A DNA stretch of 64,000 bases from Paralvinella palmiformis (taxonomy: Eukaryota; Annelida; Polychaeta; Terebellida; Alvinellidae), in the NCBI GenBank assembly GCA_025642065.1, contig JAODUP010000113.1:466501-530500 (forward strand), written 5' to 3'. The notes below the pieces were generated by a model that had not been told where the DNA came from, did no database searches, and saw only the letters and a list, made by a program, of their open reading frames with translations. The position numbers were made by a program, and so were the translations under genes. This document shows positions 62,086-64,000 of this stretch, one piece after another; within the stretch, counting starts at the first letter, position 1, and the number at the start of each line of letters is the position of its first letter.

Positions 62086-62544
62086 TGAAATTACAGAGTG
62101 AGGTGTGCCAAACGCAGCTGAGGGTTTGGGGGAAATATTCGGGTTTTATGCATTTCTAGGACAATATGAGTGTGGATAAAATGTGACTTTTGCAATAGAA
62201 CTTTTTTTCACATCAGTTTGACCCAGTCCTCAAAACATTATTTTCGGCTCTGGAACAACAGAAATCTCTCATCCCTGACAATAATTATAAATACAAAATC
62301 AGCACACATAGTTATTTTTGGTAGGTAAACTTCGATATTACATTGCTCACGTATAAACCTGAGCAACTGGTTAATGAAGGCTGGATGAGTTGTTTTTTAA
62401 GTGGGAAATAGTATTTTCATATTATCAGTTCATTTATTTATCTTCAGAGTGAGTTGAATGGTTTAGCTTGAGTGCTGGTCACACATGGCACACCAACCAA
62501 ACCAGTGAAGAATCGCAACTACGTTATTATTCGTTATTATTGTA

Positions 62545-62880
62545 ACTAGTTAGTTAGAGCACTGTGCTGTGATAGCGCAGTTAGTTAGAGCGTAGGACTC
62601 GTACCCGAACGGTCACAGGTTCGAGGCTTCATGAGCTGCAATGCTGTCAAGTGGCGACTGGTTCACTCATCCATAAAACAATGAGTACCTAACAGGACTC
62701 AATGGCTATGTGTTTGAGTAACGCTTTGTGCCTATAATTACAGCATGCATTGTATGCTCCCTTGGGAGTTGAGATATGTACTGGGTGGAAAGAGGTCCGA
62801 GTCGGGGATAATAATATTGTAAAGCACCTTAGAGCAGCTTCTAGCTGAATAGGGCGCTATATAAATGTCACAAAAAGAAA
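62545..62880 (+). mobile_element. tRNA-derived SINE with a gcgctatataaat tail
   Basis: gatagcgcagttagttagag and cacaggttcgaggct closely resemble tRNA A and B boxes. The 3' part reads ttgtaaagcaccttagagca and agggcgctatataaatgt, a tail shared by SINEs of several animals. A similar tail (tttataaagcgcc) occurs at 57735-57748 in AOX2. The sequence cannot fold as a whole tRNA, so I do not call a tRNA gene. Confidence 0.65.
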
Positions 62881-63327
62881 GTAATCCTCCAGGTTATGGG
62901 TTCAAATCCAGTTCATACCCATGTTTCCCTAGGAAGCCAGCCCTTGGTACACATAATTATAATGCCTAAACAACTCAAGTCAAGTAAGCCAAGAGTTGAG
63001 GCATACTGATAATGCATTTGCAGCCTTATAACTAAAATTTATGCATTCAGTTAGTGCCATTGTCACTATGACAACAAGTCTTTATAATACAAAATACAAT
63101 TTTTTATTATAAAAAAAAGGTACTTGAGACTTCCCCTCTAACTATTTAGAGGATGTTTAATTAGCATAGTCCTTAGGACACTGCAAACCCCCATGTCACA
63201 GTATGAATCAGACTAACCTAAAAAGTTACTGTTAGGCTATATACCCAAGATGTGACCACCACCAAGGCAAAGCAAACCTTTTGTTTATTATAAAAGGTTA
63301 TGGGAACCACGTGTATGATCTTCAACT

Positions 63328-63664
63328 ATCATGATATGTTTCATATATTGACTAAATGTCTATTACAGTTCCCAACTTGATGATTTATTTTTAATATTAT
63401 GTAATTGTTTCAGACAAAAATAAACTGTCAACTTTCCCCATACAAATTATCTTATCTATTAGTAAAAATAATTCTATGTTATACTTAATAAAAATGAAAC
63501 TGCTACAAGAACTTGTAGATAGATTTAGTTCTGTGAATTCCCCAAAACATAAATATACAAACAATTACACTTCTTGTTCCATGCCACTTCACTAAGTACA
63601 CGGTTTCACTGACCCGTAAACCACAGTAGATGTGGACTATGCATGTTGTCACAGAAATTGTCTA
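63328..63664 (-). repeat. Dispersed repeat D, copy 2
   Basis: Reverse-orientation partner of 34540-34872, with many substitutions and small indels. No coding or promoter signal is evident. Confidence 0.7.
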
Positions 63665-64000
63665 TCATAACCCTAAATTATGCTGTATTCCCAACTGTTC
63701 GCTAGATGCAGCACTGTTTTCGCCATATCTGGTGAGGTTGACCAATGAGAGACTTTGAAAACAACATACAAATCCTACGATCTAGATCTAGTACAGAATA
63801 TATAGGTAGATATCTATCTTTTTCACACCAGACTGGCTTACATATACATGATATAGGGAATAACACGAGTCTGAAAACCGGAATTTTACTAAGAATATTC
63901 CTGCAGCCCTGTTTATAATGAAAAGTATATAGGGCCTATGGGAGATCCCGGACAACCGTGTTTGTCTGCAATTATTAATCAGTTGCCTGTTAACATGACA

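Noticed and set aside
62571..62640. A tRNA gene
   Set aside because: The A and B boxes are good, but no complete cloverleaf or acceptor stem is apparent and a SINE body with a gcgctatataaat tail follows.
1..64000. CRISPR arrays, bacterial operons or phage
   Set aside because: The window is clearly eukaryotic; the regular arrays are microsatellites or a minisatellite without spacers.

Overview
This is a eukaryotic, AT-rich, intron-rich and repeat-rich window. It has long TA, GT, CT and AAT microsatellites, several tRNA-derived SINE families, short inverted-repeat DNA elements, and small coding exons with canonical GT-AG introns. Two copies of an animal-type mitochondrial alternative oxidase (AOX) and a membrane-anchored intrinsic-factor-like protein suggest an invertebrate. 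A lophotrochozoan, probably a mollusc, is my inference; no species can be named from the sequence.

Layout. (1) 1-2073, + strand: the 3' end of a DHHC palmitoyltransferase of the ZDHHC23 type (two terminal exons; the DHHC exon lies upstream of the window). (2) 2074-13799: no convincing gene. It holds SINEs, a foldback-type element with about 200 bp inverted repeats, a non-LTR retrotransposon fragment, diverged tandem repeats and microsatellites. (3) 13800-24285, - strand: a gene I assembled from twelve coding exons, all eleven junctions phase-consistent (754 residues). It encodes an N-terminal alpha/beta domain resembling SGNH hydrolases, one transmembrane helix, an intrinsic-factor/transcobalamin-like alpha/alpha toroid, and a charged low-complexity tail in place of the usual beta domain. 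(4) 24286-31400: a possible CpG-type promoter near 25.8 kb, weak candidate exons at 26.4-27.15 kb, a 29-bp minisatellite, SINE and LINE pieces. (5) 31.4-48.1 kb, + strand: AOX copy 1 (351 residues, nine coding exons plus a probable 5' UTR exon). (6) 48.1-54.8 kb: AOX1 3' UTR and intergenic DNA. (7) 54.8-59.7 kb, + strand: AOX copy 2 (357 residues, same exon structure). (8) 59.7-64 kb: 3' UTR and repeats.

The two AOX genes are a head-to-tail tandem duplication: all eight coding introns sit at the same positions and phases, and the last six coding exons have identical lengths. Each predicted product has an arginine-rich mitochondrial presequence and the di-iron ligand motifs of the ubiquinol oxidase that bypasses complexes III and IV. 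Copy 2 looks canonical. Copy 1 has a changed LET motif, a degenerate C-terminal tail and a GC-AG intron. Both lie downstream of NRF-1-like sites. The intrinsic-factor-like gene has no obvious functional tie to AOX.
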